DNA from: Thermoplasmatales archaeon
GTDB lineage: Archaea > Thermoplasmatota > Thermoplasmata > Thermoplasmatales > Thermoplasmataceae
Reading direction: 5' to 3'
DNA length: 64,000 nucleotides
Assembly: GCA_027366585.1 (NCBI GenBank)
Contig: DAHXNF010000010.1
Location: 89,024-153,023, forward strand
Below the pieces are notes generated by a model, which saw only the letters and a list, made by a program, of their open reading frames with translations, was not told where the DNA came from and searched no databases. Position 1 is the stretch's first letter. Each line of letters opens with the position of its first letter. A program made the position numbers and the translations under genes. Positions 1 through 9,156 of this stretch are shown here, in pieces.

Positions 1-2
1 CT

Positions 3-95
3 GACTTGGAAAAAATCAACCTGCTAATACAGGACACGGAATTTAATGCGTATCTGGAAAACCTTTTTGCTGAACCCCGGAAACCGGCACATTAA
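3..95 (+). CDS. C-terminal end of an unidentified protein (partial)
   Basis: An open frame enters from the left edge and ends at a TAA at 93-95, giving 30 residues that end in ...LFAEPRKPAH. The visible part is hydrophilic and helix-like, with no motif I recognise. It is the only coding candidate before the amidase. The family cannot be named. Confidence 0.35.
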   Translation, partial: DLEKINLLIQDTEFNAYLENLFAEPRKPAH

Positions 96-860
96 TTGCA
101 TGAAGTCATAAATTGATACGCTGGATCAGCTGTTTGCAGGAACAAAAAGGGCGTAAGTAAGCATTTTACATTCTTGCTCGGATTATCACTTGACAATTTT
201 AAATGCAACATAACCTTACGACCGATATAAAAATCCTAGCGCAGCCCCGATCCTGAATTACCGTCTTTAAGTAGTGGCTTTAGTGCTTGTTATGGGAGAC
301 ATTGGAAACTTTTTTAAGTTCTATAGCTAAAATCTTTGCTACAAGGTGTTAAGTCGGCAAGTTTATGGTACATATCTCGCATTTCATAATGCAAAGATCC
401 GGCGCTTACATTGACCTCCTCTGGAGGCAGGCAGAATAAATGATTGGAAAACATAGAGGTATAGTATGAAGATTGGTTGAACGGGTAAAATTTAATCTAT
501 CCCCCGGAACAAGTTCTCCGCATGTGTATATCTTTCCAAAAAAGGTCTATCCTGTTCGTTTAGGATCAACACAAAAAATCTTCTAATTGCCAGCATAGTT
601 CGTGTGATTAGCTGCAATCACCCGCCTGTTACGCGGACAGATGACACTTTTCACGAGTTAGCAAGATAACGGGAAAACAGTTCACGAAATATACGTGAAG
701 CAAAGTAGAGTGGACAGATTGAACCTCCCGCTTACTGAGTTGTCAAAATTCTGCAATGACTCTTAAAGAATGCTCAGATCTTAAGATGCAATAAATCTAC
801 GTTGGCATCCTCTCTTCCATTGGTATCCGCAATAAGTCTATAAATAGCTTACATTTCTTC
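96..860. other. long gene-poor stretch
   Basis: About 765 bases without a credible gene on either strand: all frames are broken by frequent stops and I see no rRNA or tRNA. A short hairpin (CCTCC/GGAGG) lies near 415-426. A TATA-like TATAAATA at 839-846 belongs to the amidase promoter. It may be decayed sequence, but no family is recognisable. Confidence 0.5.
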
Positions 861-863
861 CTG

Positions 864-2207
864 ATGTGTTTAAAAATGCCTGTAAAAGTTAATTTTCCGG
901 CTAATGAAAAAATAGTTGCTGCCCTTGCTTCTGGAAAGATAAAGGCCGAAGAAGTTTTTTACAGATTGAAAGAAATGATCGAAAGGTGTGACGGAAACAT
1001 AAACAGCTTTGCACATTTGGTTGATACTTATTCACAACCTGTAAGTGCACCACTGCATGGGCTTCCGTTTGCTGTCAAGGACATAATTGACACGAAAGGA
1101 GTGCCAACAGAATACGGTTCTGCAATTTTCTCAGGTCATATGCCTGGAACTGACGCAACCGTAGTTAAAAGCTTAAAACGATCTGGTGGTATAATTCAGG
1201 GCAAAACTTCAACGCATGAATTCGCAATGGGTGTTGTAACACAGCAGAGCAGGAATCCATGGCATACCAAAAGGATTACAGGAGGTTCAAGCGGAGGTTC
1301 GGCTGCTGCACTTGCAGCAGGGTTTTCTGTATTTGCATTAGGCACTGATACGGCAGGGTCGATCAGAATACCGGCAGCATTCTGCGGAGTGACTGGATTG
1401 AAACCTTCCACTGGAAAATTGTCAGTGAAGGGAATCTATCCGGAAGCATGGAGCTTGGATACAGTTGGACCAATGTGCAGGCATGCTTCTGATATTCCAT
1501 TTCTTCTTGGAGCAATGGGTTATAGTCCAGGTCCTTGCAAACCATGGAAAAATAGCCGTGCTGCAATAATTACCAACTTTGTTGACAGTGCAAATCCTGA
1601 AGTTATCAGACTGTTCAATAGCTTTTTGAGCACACTTTCCTCGGAGGATCTGGTTCAGGAAGAGGAAATCTCAATACCGGAGCTTGATGAGGTCGCATTG
1701 ATGGATGACCTGATGGACAGCGCAGAGAATTCTGCAGTCCAGAAAGAACTGTTCCGGAAGTCTCCAGACAAGTTCACTTATCTTTCAAGAAAACAGCTGG
1801 AGTATTCATCCAATATCAAGGCATCAGACTACATTGCATCGCAGAGGGCAAGGAAGAAATACATTTCACTATTCAGGAGATTGCATAAGAAGTTTAGATT
1901 CCTGCTTTCACCCACAATGCCAGAAATTGCCCCAAATTGGCAGGAAATAATTGATAAGCCGCCTGAATTCTATTTAAAATATGTGTCATATACCAACCTT
2001 TACAATTTTACAAGAGATCCGGCAATAACAATTCCTATTGGATTTGCTTCAGGCATGCCTGTTGGAGCACAGATATCGTCCGCATGGGGCGATGATTTGT
2101 CTATATGCGGTATAGCTGCAGAGTACCAGAAGATAAGCGATCATCACTTAATGTATCCTGACTCAATGGCAAAAAATGCAAGAATGTTGACAGAAAGCAT
2201 TGCATAA
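864..2207 (+). CDS. amidase signature family enzyme (GatA/amidase-like)
   Basis: 447 residues. It hydrolyses a carboxamide, substrate unknown, to acid and ammonia in the cytoplasm. The amidase-signature triad is complete: Lys72 in AVKD, cis-Ser142 in GGSSGGS and nucleophile Ser166 in TAGSIRIPA. The glycine/serine-rich core and the following CGVTGLKPS are typical. The length is short compared with GatA (about 480), and no gatB or gatC lies beside it, so a stand-alone catabolic amidase fits better than tRNA amidotransferase. A TATA-like element at 839-846 puts the transcript start near 865-870, so Met1 or Met5 (876) may be the start. It opens a block of amino-acid and amine catabolism genes. 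Confidence 0.85.
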   Translation: MCLKMPVKVNFPANEKIVAALASGKIKAEEVFYRLKEMIERCDGNINSFAHLVDTYSQPVSAPLHGLPFAVKDIIDTKGVPTEYGSAIFSGHMPGTDATVVKSLKRSGGIIQGKTSTHEFAMGVVTQQSRNPWHTKRITGGSSGGSAAALAAGFSVFALGTDTAGSIRIPAAFCGVTGLKPSTGKLSVKGIYPEAWSLDTVGPMCRHASDIPFLLGAMGYSPGPCKPWKNSRAAIITNFVDSANPEVIRLFNSFLSTLSSEDLVQEEEISIPELDEVALMDDLMDSAENSAVQKELFRKSPDKFTYLSRKQLEYSSNIKASDYIASQRARKKYISLFRRLHKKFRFLLSPTMPEIAPNWQEIIDKPPEFYLKYVSYTNLYNFTRDPAITIPIGFASGMPVGAQISSAWGDDLSICGIAAEYQKISDHHLMYPDSMAKNARMLTESIA

Positions 2208-2287
2208 TGATTCTGTGTTTAAAGATATAAAAAGTGGATGAGCCATGAGTAATTTTCCAGCCTTCCCGCAGAAGGGTAAGATAGTTG

Positions 2288-2386
2288 CTATTTCTTAATA
2301 TCAGATGCTGCAGGCAAGTTGTAAGGACCTGGTATACCGTTTCCCATTACAAATGCCGGCGTGAAGTTGCCTATGCAGGTTCGGGT
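2288..2386 (-). pseudogene. possible remnant of a thioredoxin/DsbA-like C-terminus
   Basis: A stop-bounded minus-strand frame of about 32 codons reads ...NFTPAFVMGNGIPGPYNLP... and ends at the TAG at 2288. The TPAFVMGN-IPG pattern resembles the cis-Pro strand and end of DsbA-like oxidoreductases. No start codon or catalytic part is present. The rest of the 300-base gap (2208-2508) holds nothing else I can name. Confidence 0.2.
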
Positions 2387-2508
2387 TCAGACCTCAAGTG
2401 AGTCTTGCTTCTCCATCCTAGTTTCGGTTTTGGGCCAGGGACTTATGTATTGATCGCCGGGCCCGCCAAAACTCGTCCCGCATTTACTGTTCGATGTGTC
2501 ATCTCCTA

Positions 2509-3984
2509 TCATTCTGCATCGAATGTTCCCGCTTCCTCGATGACCTTGGGTTTCTTGAGCATATAGTATATCATGAATGACAAACCGCCGACGACAACCC
2601 AGAGTATGGAGAATATCACAATTACGAGATATGCCAGGTTCAGTGATGTCGGTGCCGCGTAGTAGGTGGATAGTTCTGAAGTCAATGTATAGTATATTAC
2701 AACAAAGCCCAGAAACGAGGCTACAGTGGGTGCAATATAATGCAACAGTATACTAGAATTTCCCTGTTTTCTGAGAACGCCATGGCTGAAAAATGTCAGA
2801 GCCGTGTTTGATATAATATGCACAGCGATAATTGCAATACCTGCCATGGTCAGAAGTATTAGGCCGGCGTTTGTGGGGCCATAGATCAAACCAAGTATCA
2901 GATCAAGCACGAATGATATTCCCAGCCATGTCCCCATGGCATTACCCGGAGTGTGGTGCTTACGATTTATTTTGCCAATTGACTTTGGGAAAATGACTTT
3001 GTCCCTCGCAGCTGCATACCAGATCCTGCTCACTGCATTTGTCTTTGCTACGCCATATGAGAAGTAGCTGTTTATGGTGAATATTATCAGCAGGATGAAG
3101 CCAATTGGTCCAAGATAGTGCTGGAACACAATTAGCCCAGGATCTGGTGAGCTGGCATAGTTGGCAATAGGACTAATTCCTACTGTCCATCCCTGGACCA
3201 GAGCATATGAAGCGGGTATGAGAGCCAAACCTGCAAGAATCCATGCTATGACAAGGGCGCGCTTGATCTTCTTTCTTGAGTCCTTTACTTCCTCAGACAG
3301 TGTGGTCACTGTTCCAAGGCCTGTGAAGTCAACGATTGAGAATACCACGCCAAAGAAAAAGGAGCCTACTGTACCGCCCGTAGGGAATGCAAACGGCGCG
3401 CCAGAGTTTGCGCTTCCAAGTTTTATAATGATAATTATTGCGCCGACCACAAGGACCAGAAGTTCAATGATTCCAGTGATTGTTATGTATTCTGTTGAAA
3501 TTTTGATTCCAAGGTAGGGAAGCACAAACATATACACGGTTATTATGACTGCAAAAACAATCCAGAGGTAGGTAATTCCGGATATATATGAAGAGATGGC
3601 GAATATGAATCCGGCAAGACCGAGGATTCCAAAGGACTGCCCGGACATATTCTCACCCAACCATGAGAACATTGCAAGCGGCCCCAATGCACCATTCTTT
3701 GTAGCACCGGCAGAGTAGGAGTAATAACTGCCCGCATTTGTCCTGTATTTCGAAAACTCATAGGGTGTAATCATCCATAGACCATAAATGAGCCAGGCTA
3801 CGATAATAGCAAGGGGAGTTGCGATAAGCGCAAAGGCAACTGTACCCAGCAACAGTATTGCAACATCAGCTGCAGGTCCCACGTAGGAGAAGGATTGGAA
3901 AACCCCTCTGATTGTACTTACTGCATCTTTCTTTAAGCTCAATGAATCTGGCTCTAAGGTTTTCTCAACCATGGTCAAGATCAT
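2509..3984 (-). CDS. APC-superfamily amino acid permease
   Basis: 491 residues, almost entirely hydrophobic, with about 12 predicted membrane segments starting near residue 38 and a charged N-terminus. The pattern of the APC (amino acid-polyamine-organocation) family is visible, with glycine-rich first segments and the ...TPYEFSKYRTNAGSYYSYSAGATKNG... block after the second helix. It probably imports an amino acid or amine used by the neighbouring amidase/aminotransferase block; the substrate cannot be read from sequence. Met1 (3984) and Met5 (3972) are both possible starts. Short TTGTTG/CAACAA arms (3990-3995 and 4020-4025) flank an A+T-rich promoter upstream. Confidence 0.85.
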   Translation of the reverse strand: MILTMVEKTLEPDSLSLKKDAVSTIRGVFQSFSYVGPAADVAILLLGTVAFALIATPLAIIVAWLIYGLWMITPYEFSKYRTNAGSYYSYSAGATKNGALGPLAMFSWLGENMSGQSFGILGLAGFIFAISSYISGITYLWIVFAVIITVYMFVLPYLGIKISTEYITITGIIELLVLVVGAIIIIIKLGSANSGAPFAFPTGGTVGSFFFGVVFSIVDFTGLGTVTTLSEEVKDSRKKIKRALVIAWILAGLALIPASYALVQGWTVGISPIANYASSPDPGLIVFQHYLGPIGFILLIIFTINSYFSYGVAKTNAVSRIWYAAARDKVIFPKSIGKINRKHHTPGNAMGTWLGISFVLDLILGLIYGPTNAGLILLTMAGIAIIAVHIISNTALTFFSHGVLRKQGNSSILLHYIAPTVASFLGFVVIYYTLTSELSTYYAAPTSLNLAYLVIVIFSILWVVVGGLSFMIYYMLKKPKVIEEAGTFDAE

Positions 3985-4132
3985 ACGTTTTGTTGTATTT
4001 AAGATGTTCTATCTTCATTCAACAACATAAGCTTCAGAAACTTTTTACTCGGATATTTATGTAATGAGAAATTATTTCAATTATATGTAGAATAAATTCC
4101 CAATTGTTGAAAAAGTCAGTAAGATGATTTGG

Positions 4133-5170
4133 TCATATGACGTGAGTATACATTGCAAGCCTCTCCGCTTTTGCTTCACTGAGGCCGTTGATACCGAGGA
4201 TCGTGTACCACGGCCTCATTTTATGTGCGATGGTGAGTGCTTTTACTATATTTTCAGGTTTTATGCCGAGCTCAGAAGCAGTGGTGGGAACACCTGCCCT
4301 GATCAAGTCATCCCTGACATTGAGGTCTCCTCCAGATTGCAGGTAGGCCATCATTATTGTACCGAGAGCACAATATTCGCCGTGTAGTCCAGACTGATCC
4401 AGCGTTTCCAAAGCAAACCCAAAGAGATGTTCACTGCCTGCAGCCACTCTGGTTGAACCAGATAGTTCCATAAGAAATCCATCCGTGACTTCTGCAAGAA
4501 AGAGAGTCTCCAGCCCTATGTAGTTCATTGCCTGCACGTCCTTAATCCGGTCTCTCAGCATCTTAACTGTGGAGGATGCAAGGTTCTTTGCGAAGTTATT
4601 GTAGCTCTCATCTCCTAACCAGAATGACATCCTCCAGTCAGGCAGAGCAGTGATTTTGGACAGCATGTCTCCAACGCCAGCAGAGACATATCTATTTGGT
4701 TCTGCTCTAAGGATTTTGTAATCACCGATTATTAGATTTGGAGTTTTTGTCCGAACAGCGTAATTCTTACCATCTCTCCATATTACTGAATGCCCTGAGG
4801 CGATAGCATCGCTGGATAGAAGCGTGGGGATCACTATTAGTTCAAGATTAAGCTTATGCGCCACAAACTTGACGATATCTATAATTGATCCCCCGCCAAC
4901 ACCGATTAGAACCGGTTTCTTGTGGCCCATTCGTCGTATCTTCTCTTCTACCTCGGCTATAGTCTCACTGTTCGGCTCTAGCCTGCCAGAAATTATCTCA
5001 TGTTCAACGTTGATGGATGATAATTGCTCATCGACGGTTTTTCCCGCGATCCTGAAGGAATTTTCACCTGAAATTATGACAGCAGGTCTTCTACCCATCA
5101 TTCTCAGGTACTCTTCTCCCAGATGTTCAAGAGATCCCAAACCAGCAGCTATGTTGGTAGAGAATCTCAT
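4133..5170 (-). CDS. egsA: glycerol-1-phosphate dehydrogenase family protein
   Basis: 345 residues. The G1PDH family reduces dihydroxyacetone phosphate to sn-glycerol-1-phosphate, the backbone of archaeal lipids. The NAD(P) loop GVGGGS lies at about 90-95. The three expected metal ligands are present: Asp168 (AGVGD), His248 (GSEH) and His263 (HGEY). The usual SHDG stretch is SSDA here, a departure near the active site. The gene starts 34 bases after the aminotransferase stop and is probably cotranscribed with it, an unusual setting for a lipid gene. It could be the housekeeping G1PDH or a paralogue acting on another small phosphorylated ketone or aldehyde. Confidence 0.75.
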   Translation of the reverse strand: MRFSTNIAAGLGSLEHLGEEYLRMMGRRPAVIISGENSFRIAGKTVDEQLSSINVEHEIISGRLEPNSETIAEVEEKIRRMGHKKPVLIGVGGGSIIDIVKFVAHKLNLELIVIPTLLSSDAIASGHSVIWRDGKNYAVRTKTPNLIIGDYKILRAEPNRYVSAGVGDMLSKITALPDWRMSFWLGDESYNNFAKNLASSTVKMLRDRIKDVQAMNYIGLETLFLAEVTDGFLMELSGSTRVAAGSEHLFGFALETLDQSGLHGEYCALGTIMMAYLQSGGDLNVRDDLIRAGVPTTASELGIKPENIVKALTIAHKMRPWYTILGINGLSEAKAERLAMYTHVI

Positions 5171-5204
5171 TATGTTAAGAGGCGTAATCTATCCTCAAGG
5201 GGCG

Positions 5205-6575
5205 TTACTTTCTCGTGTTCTCCAGAATTGATGCTTCGAAGACCTCAAGTCCCTTTTCAATCAGGTTGTCAGGTATGGTAAGAGGTGCCATGTGCCTCAG
5301 AACATTAGAGTAATGACCGCATGTGTGCATCAACAAACCCCGCTTGAACATTGAGGTCTTAGACTTTGTCGTAAGTTCAGGGTTCGGTTCCCTTGTCTTG
5401 CGATCCTTCACCATCTCAGCAGCGATCATGAATCCTTTTCCTCTGACTTCGCCTATTTGAGGGACCCTGTCCTTTAGTTCCTCGAATCTCTTTTTTATGT
5501 ACTCGCCCTTCTGAGTAACGCGATCGAGCAAGTTAGATGTTTTAAGGTAATTGAGAATTGCGTTTCCTGCTGCAAGAGCCAGCGGATTTCCCCTATATGT
5601 TCCAAAGTGGAACCCTGGTGGAAGGTCTGAGTCGTATTCCTCCCTATATGCGATCATGGAGGTCGGTAGCCCTCCTCCTATACTCTTTGAAATGCACATT
5701 ATGTCTGGCGTGATACCGTAATGTTCTGACGCCCAAATTTTCCCTGTTCTTCCGACCCCGGTCTGGACCTCATCTATAATCAGGGGGACGGAGTGTTTTT
5801 CCGTGACTTCTCGCAACATTGGAAGAAAGTCGTCCGGCGGGACAATATAACCGCCCTCACCTTGTATAGGTTCAACAAGAACTCCACCGATAGCCCCTGG
5901 GCCAGAATATGGATCTTTTATGAGGTATTCCAACTGGTCTACAACCACTTTACTGATGTCCTCTTCCGGTACTTTTACAGGGAATCTGTAGGTGTATGGA
6001 AATGGCAGGTGATAGATGTTATTTGCAGAAAGACCAGCATAGTCCCGGTAATGGTGATTCGCAGTTGCACCGATTATGTCTCCAGCGACACCATGATAAG
6101 CTCCACCAAATGCAACGATTGTCTTCTTCTTGGAGACGAATCTTCCTAGACTGATAGCAGCCTCGCATGCGTCTGCACCTGTTACGGTAAACATGACCTT
6201 CGACTTGTTTCTAAGTTTTCCAGGGAGGACGGATTCCAGGGTTTCCAGGAATTCAACCCTTACTTCAGAGGGTATTTCGTTTATATGCACAAGCTTATCC
6301 AATTGTTCTTCCATTGCTTCTCTCACCACCGGATGGTTGTGCCCAAGATTCAGTACGCATATCCCTGCAAACCAATCTATGAAAAGGTTTCCATCCATGT
6401 CCTCGATGGTCGAACCACTGGCTCTGTTTACTGCGAGTTGAAATATATTGGTGTATGTCCTGGTGTGTGTTTCATACTTATCCTGCCGCTTCAGCATTTC
6501 CCTGGACTTTGGTCCCGGGAGATCAGTTACAATCCTGGGTGCACCCTCTAAACTTACATCATATTCGCTTTTCAT
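5205..6575 (-). CDS. gabT: class III aminotransferase (GABA transaminase-like)
   Basis: 456 residues. PLP-dependent transfer of an omega-amino group; 4-aminobutyrate with 2-oxoglutarate is the likely pair given the aldehyde dehydrogenase nearby. Visible signatures are the glycine-rich TVTGADACEAA cofactor phosphate region at about 130-140, AYHG at 159-162, IIDEVQTGVGRTG with the ring-binding Asp268, and Lys297 in CISKSIGGGLP as the Schiff-base lysine. Archaeal members of this fold also include ornithine aminotransferases and broad-range amino acid racemases, so the substrate is inferred. It is the first gene of a two-gene unit with the G1PDH-like gene and divergent to the Lrp regulator. Confidence 0.85.
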   Translation of the reverse strand: MKSEYDVSLEGAPRIVTDLPGPKSREMLKRQDKYETHTRTYTNIFQLAVNRASGSTIEDMDGNLFIDWFAGICVLNLGHNHPVVREAMEEQLDKLVHINEIPSEVRVEFLETLESVLPGKLRNKSKVMFTVTGADACEAAISLGRFVSKKKTIVAFGGAYHGVAGDIIGATANHHYRDYAGLSANNIYHLPFPYTYRFPVKVPEEDISKVVVDQLEYLIKDPYSGPGAIGGVLVEPIQGEGGYIVPPDDFLPMLREVTEKHSVPLIIDEVQTGVGRTGKIWASEHYGITPDIMCISKSIGGGLPTSMIAYREEYDSDLPPGFHFGTYRGNPLALAAGNAILNYLKTSNLLDRVTQKGEYIKKRFEELKDRVPQIGEVRGKGFMIAAEMVKDRKTREPNPELTTKSKTSMFKRGLLMHTCGHYSNVLRHMAPLTIPDNLIEKGLEVFEASILENTRK

Positions 6576-6957
6576 CTTATTACCATCCTTTTGTTGTGAC
6601 AGGGATCTGGGTCATCACCCTGCTCCATGTCGTTTAGCAACAAGGTGTTTAATAAGTCTTCTGCTAGTTTCCCAATAAGGTAGAATTGGAGAAAAAAATA
6701 ATTCAACAGGGAAAAACCACGAAATAAATTCGTCCTGATTATGAGTCTTTGATCTGTGACAAAAGCAGTATTGTTTTATGCCGTGACTAGACAATGATCG
6801 CTTGTTGCTAAAATACCTTCCCGATAATAATGCCTATAATTTCTCCATTAAGTCAAAGCAGCGCGGAGAAATACCCCAGAATCAGGTTTTCAGATAAAAT
6901 TTTGTTCACAGACCAATATTATAGAATGTTTTTTATCCATAGACTAACTATATTGTT
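6576..6957. promoter_or_regulatory. divergent promoter region between aminotransferase and Lrp regulator
   Basis: 382 bases of A+T-rich non-coding DNA between two genes transcribed away from each other. On the plus side TTTTTTAT at 6929-6936 sits about 25 bases before the Lrp start codon, so that transcript is probably leaderless. An Lrp-family protein often acts on its own divergent promoter, but I cannot point to a clear operator. Confidence 0.45.
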
Positions 6958-7458
6958 ATGATTGATCAGTTTGATATAAGAATATTGAACATCTTGAAGA
7001 ACGATTCTGATTTATCTCTGTCAGAGATAGGAAAGCGCGTTGGTATTTACTCGCCATCGGCAATAAGCAAGCGCATAAAGAATCTCAAGAAAGAAGGCTA
7101 TATCAAGAAAAGCGTTTCTCTCCTCGACTATGAGAAGCTGGGTTTTGATTTTCTCACTATTACACTTATTAGAACAAAGTATGAAAAAAACTATGCCCAG
7201 AAAATAGGTGAAAAACTCAAGTCTCTGCCAAATGTAGTTGCAATATACTTCATTCTAGGCGACATCGACTTCGTAATGATCACAAAGAACAGGAACAGAA
7301 ATGAGTACCTGCAGATAATGGAGAAAATTATGGGGATGGAAGAGATAGAAAGAAGCGACTCAAGAATTGTCGCTTATACGGTAAAGGATGTTGATTTCAG
7401 TAAAATAAATTTAATTGACATCCCGTCCGGTGCAACCCATGATTCGTTGAATCAGTGA
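6958..7458 (+). CDS. Lrp/AsnC family transcriptional regulator
   Basis: 166 residues. An N-terminal winged helix-turn-helix (about 5-55, with LSEIGKRVG and SPSAISKRIKNLKKEGYI as the recognition helix) is followed by the RAM/AsnC effector domain (from about 60, with the glycine turn in LGDIDFVMI). The family binds DNA as multimers and senses amino acids. It sits between the divergent aminotransferase and the convergent aldehyde dehydrogenase, whose 3' end overlaps its last codons. It is the natural candidate regulator of this catabolic block. The ATG at 6958 is supported by a TATA element about 25 bases upstream. Confidence 0.9.
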   Translation: MIDQFDIRILNILKNDSDLSLSEIGKRVGIYSPSAISKRIKNLKKEGYIKKSVSLLDYEKLGFDFLTITLIRTKYEKNYAQKIGEKLKSLPNVVAIYFILGDIDFVMITKNRNRNEYLQIMEKIMGMEEIERSDSRIVAYTVKDVDFSKINLIDIPSGATHDSLNQ

Positions 7459-8771
7459 TCTATCCAGACAGTCTTTACATTGGCAAATTCCCTGAGCCCA
7501 AACTTAGATAGTTCTCTCCCTATCCCACTCTGCTTGACCCCGCCGAAAGGAACCCTGGGATCAGAAGCAACGATCTTGTTTACGAAGACCATGCCTGCTT
7601 CGATGCGGGGTGCCAACGGCTCCGCTTCTTCCGAATCTCCCCAGATTGAAGCGCCGAGACCGAAAGGCGTGTCGTTTGCCAGGAGTATTGCTTCATCATG
7701 GGTCCTGAATTTACTTACTATTGCCACTGGACCAAATACCTCTTCCTTATAGCTACCGTTTACCTTGGCAATGGTTGGCGGAACAATGCCGCGCGAGAAT
7801 TCTCCAAACGACTCAACCTTGCCTATTTTTCGCAGATCATCTATCTGCTTTGTTACAGCCTCTGTTTGGTTTTTTGAGGAAAGTGGTCCCAGGAACGTTG
7901 CCTTCTCCAGTGGGTCTCCTATCTTAATCGCTGAAAACTGATTTGAAAGACCTTCGACAAATTCATCGAATCTCTCTTCATGAACAACAAAACGCTTTGA
8001 GGCAATACAGCTCTGCCCATTGTTCTGCATCCTTGCAAAAGTTGCCTTTTCTACTATTTCCGCAACATTAGCAGATTTCAGCACTATAAATGGATCGGAT
8101 CCGCCTAGCTCTAAAACCACTTTTTTGAGGTATTTTCCGGCTTCCTGAGCAATTTGTATCCCGGTGGATGTTGAACCTGTCACTGAAATACCATCAACTT
8201 TTGGTATCAGAGCATTGATCCTTGCGCCCGATGCCACTATTGAATGAAAGACGGGACTTTCGAAAATCTCATCGATAAGGAGGCTTGTACCAGATACAAT
8301 GGAAGCATGCTTCAGGACAACCCCGTTTCCAACGAACATTGCTGGAACGGCTGCCCTCATGACCTGCCACAGCGGGTAATTCCAGGGCATGACCAATAAG
8401 ATTGTCCCAAGAGGATCAAACCTGACGTAAGTCTTCTTGCCTTCAGTTTTCACTTCCTCGGGTTCGAGAAATTCCAAAAACTTATCTCCGGCGAAATCCA
8501 AAAGATTCAAACACTTATCAATCTCAGACAAACTCTGCGAAATGGGTTTTCCCATTTCACTTGACATTAATTTAGCAAGTTCCTCTTTCTTCTTCGCAAG
8601 GTTTGGACGAAGTGTTTTCTTTAGGTACTCTATCCTTCCTTCCAAATTGCGGCTCCATTCAGGCTGGTTCTTTCTTATATGAGAGAGAACCTCGTCCATC
8701 TTGTTAGCATCATATTCAGTGTATTTTCCCAGCTCCTGCCCGGAGAATGGGTTTCTCGTCTTTATTTCCAT
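7452..8771 (-). CDS. gabD: aldehyde dehydrogenase (succinate-semialdehyde dehydrogenase-like)
   Basis: 439 residues. NAD(P)-dependent oxidation of an aldehyde to an acid. Conserved catalytic features are Asn131 in MPWNYPLW, general base Glu221 in LELGGSDP and nucleophile Cys255 in NNGQSCIAS. It is shorter than the usual 470-500 residues, mostly at the N-terminus, as in several archaeal semialdehyde dehydrogenases. With the aminotransferase it would complete GABA to succinate. It converges on the Lrp gene with a 7-base overlap. An 8-bp inverted repeat flanks its TATA region just upstream of the ATG, suggesting direct regulation. Confidence 0.85.
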   Translation of the reverse strand: MEIKTRNPFSGQELGKYTEYDANKMDEVLSHIRKNQPEWSRNLEGRIEYLKKTLRPNLAKKKEELAKLMSSEMGKPISQSLSEIDKCLNLLDFAGDKFLEFLEPEEVKTEGKKTYVRFDPLGTILLVMPWNYPLWQVMRAAVPAMFVGNGVVLKHASIVSGTSLLIDEIFESPVFHSIVASGARINALIPKVDGISVTGSTSTGIQIAQEAGKYLKKVVLELGGSDPFIVLKSANVAEIVEKATFARMQNNGQSCIASKRFVVHEERFDEFVEGLSNQFSAIKIGDPLEKATFLGPLSSKNQTEAVTKQIDDLRKIGKVESFGEFSRGIVPPTIAKVNGSYKEEVFGPVAIVSKFRTHDEAILLANDTPFGLGASIWGDSEEAEPLAPRIEAGMVFVNKIVASDPRVPFGGVKQSGIGRELSKFGLREFANVKTVWIDH

Positions 8772-8775
8772 GACA

Positions 8776-8810
8776 CAACATTCCTAGTTTACTAATTAAT
8801 ACGAATGTTG
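8776..8810. promoter_or_regulatory. dyad flanking the aldehyde dehydrogenase TATA box
   Basis: CAACATTC at 8776-8783 and GAATGTTG at 8803-8810 are perfect inverted arms 19 bases apart. The spacer contains the minus-strand TATA-like ATTAATTA about 25 bases from the ATG at 8771. A repressor or Lrp dimer bound here would cover the TATA box. Operator function is inference. Confidence 0.45.
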
Positions 8811-9125
8811 GGTCCTTCTATTAGGTATATATGGAGAATATTTTTCTCAGAATATGTCACTTTTGTGCAGACATTGCATTCGACTTTACAACGAATGGGT
8901 CATAACAATTCAATGCCGAGCCGAACCTGTCCTGGTTAGCGCAGAGAAACGCTTTTCGAAGCGAATTTTCGTGAGTAATGAAAGCAGAGGGAATTACGGG
9001 TGAGTCATGCAATGGCTGCAATGTGGTTGAAGAAGAGTAATCTGGCCCTATACAGCCGCATAAAATATCACCTCAATCTCAATATCTATCATCGTGAAGC
9101 ATGAGTGAGCGGATACTTGCTCTAA

Positions 9126-9138
9126 AGATATATATAAT
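9126..9138 (+). promoter_or_regulatory. TATA box of the ThrRS gene
   Basis: An alternating A/T run (AGATATATATAAT) ends about 20 bases before the ATG at 9157, the spacing expected for a leaderless archaeal transcript starting at or just before the start codon. The preceding gap from 8811 holds no gene. Confidence 0.55.
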
Positions 9139-9156
9139 GAAGGATATTGCACCGTC

